In this document: one piece after another, positions 8,162 to 20,502 of the stretch
Layout of the letters: each line of letters begins with the position of its first letter
Numbering within the stretch: the stretch's first letter is position 1
From: Streptomonospora alba
GTDB lineage: Bacteria > Actinomycetota > Actinomycetes > Streptosporangiales > Streptosporangiaceae
Length of the DNA: 64,000 nucleotides
Reading direction: 5' to 3'
NCBI RefSeq assembly: GCF_000826685.1
Contig: NZ_JROO01000029.1
Location: forward strand, 62,001-126,000
Notes under the pieces: generated by a model
The model's database searches: none
Told to the model about the DNA's origin: nothing
What the model saw: the letters and a program-made list of their open reading frames with translations, nothing else
Made by a program: the position numbers and the translations under genes

Positions 8162-10285
8162 GTGCTATCCCCGCTCGGCGCTCCGCTCACCACCACGGAG
8201 TCCCCCCGCTTGAGAATCGCGTTCCTGCTGCACAACGCCTATGGCATTGGCGGCACCATCCGATCCACCGTCAACCTCGCCACCGCCCTCTCCGAGCGCC
8301 ACGACGTGGAGATCGTCAGCGTTCATCGCCCGGCAGACGAGCCCAATCTCGTTGCCGGCCGCCCGCGCGTAGCACTGCGCTGGCTGCTGGATGTCCGCGA
8401 GGACAGCGGCGGTCCCGCCCACGATGCGCGCGAACGGCACCTGTCGGAGCTGCCCAACACCGTCTTTCCCGACCCCGACGTCGACAACGACCGCCGGATG
8501 CACTACACAGCGCTGCACGATGAGCGCATAGACGCCTACCTCCGCGACAGCGAGGCCGACGTCGTCATCGCCACACGGCCGATCCTCAACGGTTACCTCG
8601 CCCGCCATCGGCGGCGCGGTCAACTCCGTATCGGCCAGGAGCACCTGTCCATGGACGCCCACGGCGACCAGCTGCGCGAGGACCAGAACGCGGCCGTCGC
8701 CGGACTGGACGGCTTCGTCACTGTCTCCCAAGCCGACGCCGCCCAGTATCGGGCGGCCCTCCCCGGTGCCGCCGCCCGCATCCTGTGCATCCCCAACGGG
8801 GTGCCGCTTCCGGAAGTGGAACCCTCCACGCTGGACTCCAAGACGATCGTGGCCGCCGGGCGGCTGATCCGGATCAAGCGCTATGACCGATTGCTCGAGG
8901 CGTTCGCGAAGGTCGTCGCGCAATACCCGGACTGGACCCTGCGTATCTACGGGCGCGGGCGCGCACGGGCTGCCCTGCGCAGGCAGATCGACGAGATGGG
9001 CCTCAACGACAGCGCGATGCTGATGGGGCCCGCCGCGCCCATCGAGACCGAATGGGCGAAGGGCGCGATCGCTGCCGTCGCCTCGGACCGCGAGTCCTTC
9101 GGGATGACCATCGTGGAGGCCATGCACTGCGGCGTCCCGGTAGTGGGGACGGACTGCCCGTTCGGTCCCGCCGAGATCATCTCCCACGGGTCCACAGGCC
9201 TGCTTGTGCCGCTGGATGGCGGCGTCGACGCCTTCGCCCAGGCGCTGAGCCGGCTGGTTGCCGACGAGGAGGAGCGGCTCGCCATGGGCCGCGCGGCCCG
9301 CGCGGCGGCCGGGGCCTGGGCTCCCGAGGTGATCGCACGCCGCTATGAGGCGCTCTTCGAGGAGCTGGCGCCGCGTCGACGGACGCTGCCCCGGCTGTTG
9401 AGGAGCGGGAGCGCTCCCGCTCCAGCGCGGAGCCCCGCGGAACCTGCGACCGCCCGGGGGCCACGGGTGCGGGCGCGTTCAAGCGCGGACGCCCGGATCA
9501 TGCTGAGCATCGGCGCGGACTCCCTGCCCGCGGGCGAGTGGGACTTCCTCACCCGCCTCCGACGCGGGGAGGAGGAGATGCGCTTCCCGCTCCCGGCCGC
9601 GGATTCGCGAGGCCGCGTGCGGTTCTTCCTGTCGCCCGTGGTCGAGGCCTTCTCCGAGGGGCGTTGGGACTGCTGGGTTCTCCCGCGTGGAGGCGCGGGC
9701 AAGCGTCTTCGGCTCACGGCGGCACGGATCGAACAAGCGGGGCTGCTCCGGGGGCCGGGGCTCGTCCATGACGGCGACAGCGTGCGGCACTGCATCCCCT
9801 ACACCACCGCCGACGGGTATCTGGCGCTACGCGTGTGGAACCGTCCCGCCCACGCTGAGGTGGTTTCCGCCCGCCCCGACGATCTGGGCGTCCACGTCTC
9901 CGCCCGACTGCTTTGGGGCGGCCCCCCGGCCACACGGGACGCTCGGCTGCATGCCGTGCATCGAACGGAGTCCGCGTCGTCCTTCGAGGCAGAGGCGGTG
10001 CCTGACACCGACGATCCCGGATTGTTCCACGCGTTGGTGCGCCATGCCCCGGCCTGTCAGCGGCGCACCGGTGATGACGACATATGGGACCTCGTCCTGC
10101 GGCCCGGCCCGGGAGGGCCGACGGTCCCGCTCGGTCGCATCGGCGGCGACCTCGCCGACCGCAAGCGGGTCCACGTCTACGCGCCGAGGCGGTTGGACGA
10201 CCCCGCGCAGGGCCGCACTCGCGTGCGCCTGTTCTACACCGTCGACAACCATCTTGCGCTGGCGCATCGAGCCGAGGAGGTCTAA
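8162..10285 (+). CDS. GT4-family glycosyltransferase with C-terminal accessory domain
   Basis: 707 aa from GTG 8162; a TTG at 8210 with GGAG nine nt upstream is an alternative that starts at RIAFLLHNAYGIGG. Residues ~15-400 form a GT-B glycosyltransferase: GIGGTIRS near the N-terminus, VAAGRLIRIKRYDRLLEAF near 240, and the E-x7-E-type motif ESFGMTIVEAM near 311-321 that binds the nucleotide sugar. After a Pro/Ala/Arg linker (~400-440) a second region of ~265 residues follows, resembling extensions on actinobacterial wall-polymer glycosyltransferases. It is likely cytoplasmic and involved in surface glycan or teichoic-acid-like polymer synthesis. The sugar and acceptor are unknown. No partner gene is directly adjacent. 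Confidence 0.8.
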   Translation: MLSPLGAPLTTTESPRLRIAFLLHNAYGIGGTIRSTVNLATALSERHDVEIVSVHRPADEPNLVAGRPRVALRWLLDVREDSGGPAHDARERHLSELPNTVFPDPDVDNDRRMHYTALHDERIDAYLRDSEADVVIATRPILNGYLARHRRRGQLRIGQEHLSMDAHGDQLREDQNAAVAGLDGFVTVSQADAAQYRAALPGAAARILCIPNGVPLPEVEPSTLDSKTIVAAGRLIRIKRYDRLLEAFAKVVAQYPDWTLRIYGRGRARAALRRQIDEMGLNDSAMLMGPAAPIETEWAKGAIAAVASDRESFGMTIVEAMHCGVPVVGTDCPFGPAEIISHGSTGLLVPLDGGVDAFAQALSRLVADEEERLAMGRAARAAAGAWAPEVIARRYEALFEELAPRRRTLPRLLRSGSAPAPARSPAEPATARGPRVRARSSADARIMLSIGADSLPAGEWDFLTRLRRGEEEMRFPLPAADSRGRVRFFLSPVVEAFSEGRWDCWVLPRGGAGKRLRLTAARIEQAGLLRGPGLVHDGDSVRHCIPYTTADGYLALRVWNRPAHAEVVSARPDDLGVHVSARLLWGGPPATRDARLHAVHRTESASSFEAEAVPDTDDPGLFHALVRHAPACQRRTGDDDIWDLVLRPGPGGPTVPLGRIGGDLADRKRVHVYAPRRLDDPAQGRTRVRLFYTVDNHLALAHRAEEV

Positions 10286-10408
10286 CTGTTCTGGCCGAAA
10301 GGTTGGAATCGGTGGACGGGTGGGCCGCCGAGCGCGGCGTGGAACCAGTGGCGGTTGTAGCGGGGCGGCCATGCGGTGAGCGTGCTGCGGGCTTTCGCAG
10401 CCTGGTGA

Positions 10409-14054
<3,646 letters not shown>

Positions 14055-14111
14055 GGCATCGAATCTAGCCGCGCGCACCCGGTGCGGCGTCCGGGGAGCC
14101 GGCGCTTGGCC

Positions 14112-14133
14112 GCTGCTCATCGGCTGCTCATCG
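14112..14133. promoter_or_regulatory. tandem 11-bp repeat, candidate SARP-binding box
   Basis: GCTGCTCATCG occurs twice in direct succession (14112-14122 and 14123-14133). SARP regulators bind direct heptamer repeats with an 11-bp period just upstream of the -10 region. The pair lies between the divergent SARP and hydrolase genes, about 17 bp before a GAGTAAT element (14150-14156) that could serve as -10 for the hydrolase gene. Confidence 0.5.
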
Positions 14134-14184
14134 CCGCCCGGCAGGCTGCGAGTAATCGACACGAACCACGAGAAGGAGTCCGCG

Positions 14185-15072
14185 GTGGAACCGCAACCGC
14201 TCATCGAAGGATTCGACTACCGGCGCCTGCCCGGCGCCGACGGGGTGGAGCTCAACGCCGCCGTCGGCGGCGCGGGGAGCCCGATCGTGCTGCTGCACGG
14301 CTTCCCCCAAACCCACCTGATGTGGCGGCACGTCGCCGCCGACCTGGCCGCCGACCACACCGTGATCTGCCCCGACCTGCGCGGCTACGGCGACAGCGGC
14401 AAGCCCGCCGACGCCGGCGGCGGCGCGACGTATGCCAAGCGGACCATGGCCGCCGACGTCGTCGCGCTGGCCGGCGCGCTGGGCCACGACCGCTTCGCGG
14501 TGGCCGGCCACGACCGCGGCGCCCTGGTAGCACTGCGCGCCGGGCTGGATCACCCCGGCGCCGTCACGCACGTGGCCGCGCTGGACGTGCTGCCGGTGCC
14601 CCAGATGTGGGAGGCGCTGCACGGGCGCGCGGGGGCGGTGGGCTTCCACCTGTACCTGATGGCCCAGCCGGCCGACCTGCCCGAGAAGCTCATCGCCGGC
14701 GCGCCGGAGGCGTTCTTCGGCCACTTCCTGGACAGCTGGTCCCAGGACCCCGCCGCCATCCCGCCGCGGCTGCGCGAGGTCTATGTGGCCAAGTCCGCCG
14801 CGGCGGTGGACTCCATCGTCGCCGACTACCGCGCCTCGGCCGGCGTCGACGCCGACCTCGACGAGGCCGACCAGCGGGCCGGTCGGCAACTGGCGATGCC
14901 GGTGTCGGTGCTGCAGCAGGACTGGGGGGCGGTGCTGGGCTACGACGCCCCGGCGATGTGGCGGCCCTGGGCGCCCGACCTGCACCACGTCACGGTCTCC
15001 TGCGGCCACTTCATGGCCGAGGAGGCCCCGGCCGAGGTCGTCAAGGCGCTGCGGGCGCTGCTGGCGCGCTAG
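14185..15072 (+). CDS. alpha/beta-hydrolase, haloacetate dehalogenase/epoxide hydrolase-like
   Basis: 295 aa. The GTG start at 14185 is chosen because of AAGGAG six to nine nt upstream. Motifs: oxyanion HGFPQTHLMW (38-47), PDLRGYGDSGKP (63-74), nucleophile elbow GHDRG with Asp110 in place of Ser, and a late CGHFMAEE supplying the base. An Asp nucleophile and the HGFPQT pattern are typical of fluoroacetate/haloacetate dehalogenases and epoxide hydrolases, which act through a covalent alkyl-enzyme ester in the cytoplasm. It is divergent from a large SARP regulator, its most likely controller. Family assignment is strong; the substrate class is inference. Confidence 0.8.
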   Translation: MEPQPLIEGFDYRRLPGADGVELNAAVGGAGSPIVLLHGFPQTHLMWRHVAADLAADHTVICPDLRGYGDSGKPADAGGGATYAKRTMAADVVALAGALGHDRFAVAGHDRGALVALRAGLDHPGAVTHVAALDVLPVPQMWEALHGRAGAVGFHLYLMAQPADLPEKLIAGAPEAFFGHFLDSWSQDPAAIPPRLREVYVAKSAAAVDSIVADYRASAGVDADLDEADQRAGRQLAMPVSVLQQDWGAVLGYDAPAMWRPWAPDLHHVTVSCGHFMAEEAPAEVVKALRALLAR

Positions 15073-15074
15073 CG

Positions 15075-15640
15075 GGATCGGCGCGGGCACCGCCGCCGGC
15101 GGCGCACCTGGCGGAGGGCGTTGCCGAGGTTGTTCCAGGCGGCAGCTTCGCGGCGGGTGTCGCCGGCGGTGTGTGCGGCTTCTTGGGCGACGCGGGGGAT
15201 CTGCTCCCACTCGGTGAACCGGCGCCGCTGGTCCAGGTATCGGCCAGGTGCAGGGGCGGATGGATGGCTGTGCGGGTGTGGCCGGTGGTCCTGGCGGTGT
15301 GTGGCGCCTCGGTCAGGGTGGGGTGTTCCTCGTCCAGCCAGGTCAGGGCGTGCTGCCGGTCGTCGAACACCTCGGTTGCCTGCTGGCCGACAGTGCCCGC
15401 AGGTGATCGTCGGCCACCTCGGCCAGGGCGGCGTAGGCATCCAGAAGCCGGGTCAGGGCCGGTTCGCGGCCGGCGGGCGGGCCGGGATGGTTTCGAGCGT
15501 AGTCGGCGGCCAGGTCGTGCATGGCCCACCGGTGGGGCGCGGGCCGGGGGAGCAGACGGGCTGTGGCCAGTTCCTCCGGTGGCGGCGCAGCGCGTCGGCG
15601 AGTGCGCCGAATGCACGGCTGGGCATTTTCATCCCGGGGG
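15075..15640 (-). pseudogene. NB-ARC/TPR regulator C-terminal relic
   Basis: Three minus-strand frames carry successive pieces of an AfsR-like TPR domain: WLDEEHPTLTEAPHTARTTG, then TEWEQIPRVAQEAAHTAGD, then REAAAWNNLGNALRQVRR. A piece around 15,530 (PHRWAMHDL in another frame) would belong to the preceding winged-helix/TPR junction. Several frameshifts and lack of a start make it non-functional. It ends against the hydrolase gene, convergent with it. Confidence 0.6.
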
Positions 15641-15704
15641 GATAGGAGAGCGTGTGAAGTTCCTGGTTGAACGGTTTGCTCTGGGCAATCGGCCTTGCAG
15701 GCAT

Positions 15705-16397
15705 CTATCGGGTCCGTAGTGACAGTTCGTTGTGTCGTTGCTGGTCGAACGGCAGGGGCAGGGATAGGTAGCCGTTTTCGGGGTTGCGGACGTAGTCGAG
15801 GTAGTCGCCCGCTTCCTCGAAGGCGTTCTCACCGATGACGAGTGCGCCGCTGCGCAGGTGGGGGTGCAGCAGGTCGAGGACGGGGCGGTAGAGGCTGAAC
15901 GCGCCGTCGAGTAGGACCAGGTCGATAGTGTCGTCGAGGTCGTAGCGCAGGGTGTCGAGTGCATCGCCGACGCGGATGTCTACCAGGTCGGCCATGGTGG
16001 CGGCCTGCAGGTTTTCATGCGCCCGTGCTGCCTTGGTGGGCTCCAGTTCGGTGCTGATAACTCGGCCGCCGCTGTTGTCCCGCACGGCCGCAGCCAGATG
16101 GATGGTGGAGACGCCGAAGGACGTGCCGAATTCGACGATGCTCCTGGCGCCGCACGCGCGGGCGCAGACGTAGAGGAACCGACCGAATTCCGGTGAGACG
16201 CTCAGGAAATGCTGGGAGAGCTGCTGGTAAAAGCCCTGGTAGTCCTTTGCCTCGGCGTCGAGTAGCTCGCTGATCACCGCGCTGCTCGACTCGGCTTTGT
16301 CGGTCCATTCGCTCAGCAGGTGGCGATCGGTTGTCTCGGCCTCGGTGAACAGACGCTGTAGCGTTTCCGCGACCGGATTGGTCGTCAACGAGTCCAT
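15705..16397 (-). CDS. class I SAM-dependent O-methyltransferase
   Basis: 230 aa. The start at ATG 16397 is preceded by AAGGAGAAGT. SAM motif I is IVEFGTSFGVSTIHLA, followed by an acidic residue ending strand 2 (STELEP) and DLVLLDGAF for the metal/substrate side. This pattern fits the catechol/caffeoyl-CoA-type O-methyltransferases (Methyltransf_24). It probably methylates a small hydroxylated metabolite in the cytoplasm. It stands between a pseudogene and the siderophore-interacting protein gene, all on the minus strand, with ~100 bp gaps, so an operon is uncertain. Confidence 0.8.
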   Translation of the reverse strand: MDSLTTNPVAETLQRLFTEAETTDRHLLSEWTDKAESSSAVISELLDAEAKDYQGFYQQLSQHFLSVSPEFGRFLYVCARACGARSIVEFGTSFGVSTIHLAAAVRDNSGGRVISTELEPTKAARAHENLQAATMADLVDIRVGDALDTLRYDLDDTIDLVLLDGAFSLYRPVLDLLHPHLRSGALVIGENAFEEAGDYLDYVRNPENGYLSLPLPFDQQRHNELSLRTR

Positions 16398-16499
16398 ACT
16401 TCTCCTTCGCGTCGAAAGCCGACAGATCGGTGTCGGGCGGATTCCTTCAGGCCCAAAGGTCTTGGACACTCGGCTCGCTCTGGCGCTGACGTATGCCGG

Positions 16500-17243
16500 T
16501 TAGTCGAGCCCGCTACGTCCCTGCGCCCAGTAGGCCTTGGCTTTGATCTGTCGGGGCTGTCGGGGCTGTCGGGGCTGTCGGGGCTGTCGGGGCCATCGGC
16601 GGGCATCGCGTCGAAGAGCGTGCACCGTCGCTGCGTCGCCGCTGACGACGAGGTCGAAGGGCGCGGCGGATGCTTCGGCCTCGTCTCGTGCCTGGTGAAC
16701 CAATGGCGCCCGGTCGGCATTCTTGGGGACGATCGCGCACTGCGCGGCCAGTCCCAGATCGCCCAGCACGGCTGCGAGCTCGGCGGGATCGGTCGCTTCA
16801 AAGATGTGCCGCACATCTCCGTTCACCGTGCGCAGCGCGCAGGCGAGCCCGACGCTGGACTCGTCACCGACGAACACCGTCCGAGCAGACAGACCGCGCA
16901 GATCGCTCGAGCGACGTGGCCCGAACACCTCGCACGTATCGCCGGTCTTGACCCGACGAAACCATCGGGCAGCAGGGCCGTCTCCGTGGGGGAACGCGAT
17001 CAGCTGCGTCGCACCATTGGCGGGGTCCCACCAGATCGGGGTATAGGCTCGCATGCCCAGTGTTCCGCGCTCCGGCCGGAACTGCAGCTTCGCCCCCGGC
17101 ACCCAACTCACCGAGCGAAACGCCTCGGACTGCAACTCGACCTTCAGGAAATCCGACGAACAGCGATTGACCTCCGTCACCTCCGCGGCGCTCAACAGGG
17201 CACCGCCGGCCAGATCCGCCAACCGTTCGGTCATCTTGGTCAT
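16500..17243 (-). CDS. siderophore-interacting protein (FAD-dependent ferric reductase)
   Basis: 247 aa from ATG 17243 (GGAG six nt upstream). N-terminal FAD-binding barrel with RAYTP near residue 66 (the RxYT FAD motif), then a NAD(P)H-type domain with VFVGDESSVGLAC near 123. The C-terminus KAYWAQGRSGLD is typical of ViuB/SIP proteins, which reduce Fe(III)-siderophores in the cytoplasm to release iron. Just before that tail the protein carries a PRQ tripeptide repeat encoded by five exact 9-bp units, where family members have a unique segment. It is divergent from an AraC regulator, a common pairing for iron-responsive genes. Confidence 0.85.
   Translation of the reverse strand: MTKMTERLADLAGGALLSAAEVTEVNRCSSDFLKVELQSEAFRSVSWVPGAKLQFRPERGTLGMRAYTPIWWDPANGATQLIAFPHGDGPAARWFRRVKTGDTCEVFGPRRSSDLRGLSARTVFVGDESSVGLACALRTVNGDVRHIFEATDPAELAAVLGDLGLAAQCAIVPKNADRAPLVHQARDEAEASAAPFDLVVSGDAATVHALRRDARRWPRQPRQPRQPRQPRQIKAKAYWAQGRSGLD
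16551..16595. repeat. 9-bp minisatellite inside a coding region
   Basis: Five perfect tandem copies of TCGGGGCTG, flanked by partial copies. The 9-bp unit keeps the frame and encodes PRQ repeats in the siderophore-interacting protein. Copy number could vary by slippage without frameshifting. Confidence 0.9.
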
Positions 17244-17298
17244 CGTCGTCTCCGTCGTCGCTGGGTAAGACCACGCTAATGTGACCAAGCTGCGGAAT

Positions 17299-17327
17299 GT
17301 GGCCAACAATGGCCGTGAATTGGCCAC
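17299..17327. promoter_or_regulatory. inverted repeat GTGGCCAA-N13-TTGGCCAC, candidate operator
   Basis: Perfect 8-bp arms at 17299-17306 and 17320-17327 lie between the divergent siderophore-interacting protein gene and the AraC gene, 33 bp before the GTG preferred as the AraC start. Position and symmetry suit an autoregulatory or iron-responsive operator. Confidence 0.5.
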
Positions 17328-17359
17328 TCGGTCGCGACGAGGGTTACCAAGAGGACGAC

Positions 17360-18163
17360 GTGGCAGACGACGACATCACCGGCGAGCCGGCAACCGATGG
17401 CCCCCCGTTGCTGGTCGTCTCGGGCTCGGCCTTCGATCAGGGCCTTGTCCTCGACGAACACCAGCACCCCTGCCACCACATGATCATCTGGTCGGCAACG
17501 GCCACTATCACCATGCGCACCGGTCACCGCGACTGGCTGGTTCCACCGACCCACGGGCTCTGGATACCTGCGGGCACCTCCCACGCGGCCGAGGTGATTC
17601 GCCCTGGGCACAGCTACGGCATTCTGCTGAGTGTCGATCGATGCCCGAGCATCGGGACCGAGACCACCGGCGTCCTGATCACTCCTCTGATCCGCGAACT
17701 GATCATCCACATCGACCAGGACCCGGCTCCGGCCCCCACGCGCGCCTACGCCGAGGCCTTACTACTCGCGCTGCTCGAACCGGTACCCAGCAAGAGGTTC
17801 CACGTGCCGCTGCCCGACGACCCCCGCATCCGGACCATCGCCGAGGCCCTTGTCGCTCATCCCGCCGACGGACGCGACCTCGCTACCTGGGCTGACAACA
17901 TGAACACCAGCGTCCGAACGATCACCCGCCTGTTCACCCGCGAGACCGGGATGACCTTCGCGCAGTGGCGTGCCCGCGTCCGCATCCGCGCAGCGCTCAC
18001 CCACCTCGCGCGGGGGAGATCGGTCGGCGCCACCGCCAGAGCGGTCGGCTACCGCAAACCCGGTGCCTTCTCCGAAGCATTCCGCCGCCACACCGGCCAA
18101 CACCCCGCCATCTACCACCACATCAGCAGCACCGATGTCTCATCAGGCGAGGTCGCGGTTTGA
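17360..18163 (+). CDS. AraC-family transcriptional regulator
   Basis: 267 aa from GTG 17360, chosen because GAGG lies 5-8 nt upstream and an operator-like palindrome sits just before it; ATGs at 17297 and 17312 in the same frame would extend it by up to 21 residues. An N-terminal cupin-like sensor (EHQHPCHHMIIW, then WIPAGTSHAAEV) is followed by two C-terminal helix-turn-helix units (LATWADNMNTSVRTITRLF and the second containing AVGYRKPGAFSEAFRRHTG). It is divergent from the siderophore-interacting protein gene, so it probably controls iron acquisition and itself. Confidence 0.8.
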   Translation: MADDDITGEPATDGPPLLVVSGSAFDQGLVLDEHQHPCHHMIIWSATATITMRTGHRDWLVPPTHGLWIPAGTSHAAEVIRPGHSYGILLSVDRCPSIGTETTGVLITPLIRELIIHIDQDPAPAPTRAYAEALLLALLEPVPSKRFHVPLPDDPRIRTIAEALVAHPADGRDLATWADNMNTSVRTITRLFTRETGMTFAQWRARVRIRAALTHLARGRSVGATARAVGYRKPGAFSEAFRRHTGQHPAIYHHISSTDVSSGEVAV

Positions 18164-18670
18164 TCAGCAGGGAAGACGACCATCGGGACCGCATCTTCTC
18201 CTGACACGAGTCAGGTCGAAAGGACGGGCCGACGAGGGTCGGGCTGCGATCGCGGCTTTCTTCGAAGGCCTGGAGAACGACGAATTCGGCATCTGCCGCC
18301 TCCCCGAATGGCGCTCCGTTGTGTCGCGGCCGGCACGGCATCGTCGCCGACTGAACTCTCGGACGGTCGACCGGCAGGTTGCGTCTCTTGAAACCCTGAA
18401 GCCCTGAAGCCCGGTGGAGACGGAGGCCATGAGGCGGGCCGGCTCGGCAACTTGCCCTGCCGCGCCCGGCGAGCCCTCGCTGTCGGCCGTGCGTGCCTGC
18501 CCCATCCGAGTGGAGGCCGCCGGCCGCCGAGTACGTCGCGGGCTCGGCCGCCCGTGCGCCGATCGCGGGTTCGTTCCCCCGATTCGCAGAGTTTCCTGTG
18601 AGTGGAAGGCCGCAGAGCCGGGCGGCGACGCCACGGCGCTCGGATGGGGCTGCCGTCTTCTGGGAGGTCT
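18164..18670. other. 507 bp, no supported gene
   Basis: Frames are short or Arg-rich. A plus-strand stretch near 18,235-18,310 (AAIAAFFEGLENDEFGI) looks locally protein-like but lacks start and context and may be debris. The last ~50 bp carry the promoter of the following ABC operon. Confidence 0.35.
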
Positions 18671-18687
18671 CTCAGAAGTCCTCAGAA
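18671..18687 (+). promoter_or_regulatory. direct repeat CTCAGAA with 10-bp period
   Basis: CTCAGAA at 18671-18677 and 18681-18687, 33 bp upstream of the ABC ATPase start. OmpR-family regulators bind tandem half-sites spaced 10-11 bp. The operon encodes such a regulator as its third gene, so this is a candidate autoregulatory site. Confidence 0.4.
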
Positions 18688-18719
18688 ACCGGCCGGATCG
18701 GCTCGGCAGGATCGGCCTC

Positions 18720-19634
18720 ATGACAACGATCGAGGTACACGGACTGACCAAGCGGTACGGTCCCCAGACCGTGGTGGACGACGTGTCCTTCACCGTCGGG
18801 TCGGGGCAGGTGACCGGTTTCCTCGGCCCGAACGGCGCCGGCAAGTCCACGACAATGAGGATGATCCTGGGGCTGGCTGCCCCTGATCGGGGGTCCGTCA
18901 CCATCGGCGGCCGCCGCTACGGCGACCTCCCGGTGCCGCTGACCGAGGTGGGCGCGCTGCTCGACGCCGGCGCTGTGCACGGCAGCCGGAAGGCCTACGA
19001 ACACCTACTGGCGCTCGCGGTGAGCAACGGCTTGCCTCGGCGCCGGGTCCACGAGGTGCTCGCCCGTACCGGGCTGGAGGACGTCGCCGGCAAACGAGCC
19101 GGAGGGTTCTCGCTCGGCATGCGTCAACGGCTCGGCATCGCGGCGGCCCTACTCGGTGAGCCGGAGGTGCTGATCTTCGACGAGCCTGTCAACGGGCTCG
19201 ACCCGGAGGGCATCCGCTGGGTGCGAGGTTTCATGCGCTCGTTGGCCCGCGAGGGCCGGACGGTGCTGGTGTCGAGCCACCTCATGAACGAGATGGTGGA
19301 GACCGCCGACCACGTGATCGTGATCGGCAGGGGAAGGCTCCTCGCGGATACCGGCATCGGTGAGCTCATGCGTGCCGACGGTGACGGCACCGTACTGCTC
19401 CGCACGCCCGACCGGGAGGCTTTCGCGCTCCGGTTGACCGCCGCCGGGGCGGCCGTACGCGAAGGTTCCGAGTCCGCACTCGTCGTCTCCGGTATGACGA
19501 GCGGCGAGATCGGCAAACTCGCCGCATACGACGGCATCGTGCTCACCGAGCTCACGCCGCAGCGACCGTCGCTGGAGGACATCTTCATGGCGATGACCAG
19601 GGACAGCCTCGACTACCAAGGGACCGCCGCATGA
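18720..19634 (+). CDS. ABC transporter ATP-binding protein
   Basis: 304 aa. Walker A GPNGAGKST (39-47), signature FSLGMRQRL in place of LSGGQ, Walker B VLIFDEPVNGLD and the switch SSHLM. The variant signature and single NBD are typical of exporters of the BcrA/DrrA type that pump peptide or lipid-like antibiotics. The ATG overlaps nothing upstream, GGCAGGA is a weak Shine-Dalgarno, and the stop overlaps the permease start (ATGA). First gene of a four-gene operon with permease, response regulator and kinase, which suggests the exporter responds to the compound the kinase senses. Confidence 0.9.
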   Translation: MTTIEVHGLTKRYGPQTVVDDVSFTVGSGQVTGFLGPNGAGKSTTMRMILGLAAPDRGSVTIGGRRYGDLPVPLTEVGALLDAGAVHGSRKAYEHLLALAVSNGLPRRRVHEVLARTGLEDVAGKRAGGFSLGMRQRLGIAAALLGEPEVLIFDEPVNGLDPEGIRWVRGFMRSLAREGRTVLVSSHLMNEMVETADHVIVIGRGRLLADTGIGELMRADGDGTVLLRTPDREAFALRLTAAGAAVREGSESALVVSGMTSGEIGKLAAYDGIVLTELTPQRPSLEDIFMAMTRDSLDYQGTAA

Positions 19635-20431
19635 GCTCGCTCGCCGCTTCGTCCGACGTGACGTTCGCTCACACCGTCCGCGCGGAGTGGGTCAAGTTCC
19701 GCAGCCTGCGTTCAACCTGGTATGCGCTGGCCTGCCTCCTCGCAGTGGGGCTGGGGATCACGGCCCTGACCATGGACCATGTCGGGCAGGAGTATGCGGC
19801 CATGACGGCCGCGGAACGACGGGATTGGGATCCCACCAGCCTCAGTCTGAGGTCACACCTCGTCGCTCAGTTGGTCATCGGTGCGCTGGGGACGCTGGTG
19901 GTGACCTCCGAGTACGCGACCGGTCTGATACGGACGTCGCTGATCGCCACGCCCAGCAGGCACCGAGTGCTGGCGGCGAAGCTGGTGGTGACCGCCGGCG
20001 TCGCCGTGGTCGTCAGCCAGGCGCTGATGTTCGCGGCCTTCTTCATCGGGCAGGGCCTTCTCGCCGCCCAAGGTGTGCCGAACGCCGGGCTGGGCGACCC
20101 GGGTGTGCTGTCAGCCGTAGCGGGCGCGGGACTCTATCTCTCGGCGATCGGGCTGCTCGCGGTCGGCCTCGGCACGATCACGCGGGCCACGGCGGGAGCG
20201 TTCGCCACGCTGGTCGGGATCGTCTTCCTGGTGCCTTCCTTGGCTCCGCTCTTCCCCTCCTGGCTCCAGTGGCTCCTCGACTTCTGGCCGGGTGCGGGCG
20301 CGACCGCTATCGTCGCGACCGTGCCCGATCCCGCCTACCCGCATCCTTGGCTCAACTTCGCCGGCATGTGCCTCGGCGTCGCTGCTGTGCTCGCCGCCGC
20401 TTTCGTAGTCTTGCGGCGCCGCGACGTGTGA
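19631..20431 (+). CDS. ABC transporter permease
   Basis: 266 aa with six hydrophobic segments: one near 24-42, then a pair around 75-135, and three between 160 and 255, ending LRRRDV. It lacks its own ATPase domain and follows the ATP-binding gene with a 4-nt ATGA overlap, so the two form the exporter. The family resembles ABC-2 permeases of bacitracin/daunorubicin-type systems. The response regulator starts 71 nt downstream. Confidence 0.85.
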   Translation: MSSLAASSDVTFAHTVRAEWVKFRSLRSTWYALACLLAVGLGITALTMDHVGQEYAAMTAAERRDWDPTSLSLRSHLVAQLVIGALGTLVVTSEYATGLIRTSLIATPSRHRVLAAKLVVTAGVAVVVSQALMFAAFFIGQGLLAAQGVPNAGLGDPGVLSAVAGAGLYLSAIGLLAVGLGTITRATAGAFATLVGIVFLVPSLAPLFPSWLQWLLDFWPGAGATAIVATVPDPAYPHPWLNFAGMCLGVAAVLAAAFVVLRRRDV

Positions 20432-20502
20432 TACTCGCTGATGGGCCATCCGGGGATCCGGGCGTTCCCATCGTGGTCGGCGTGGGGAGCTCAGGACAGG
20501 CG

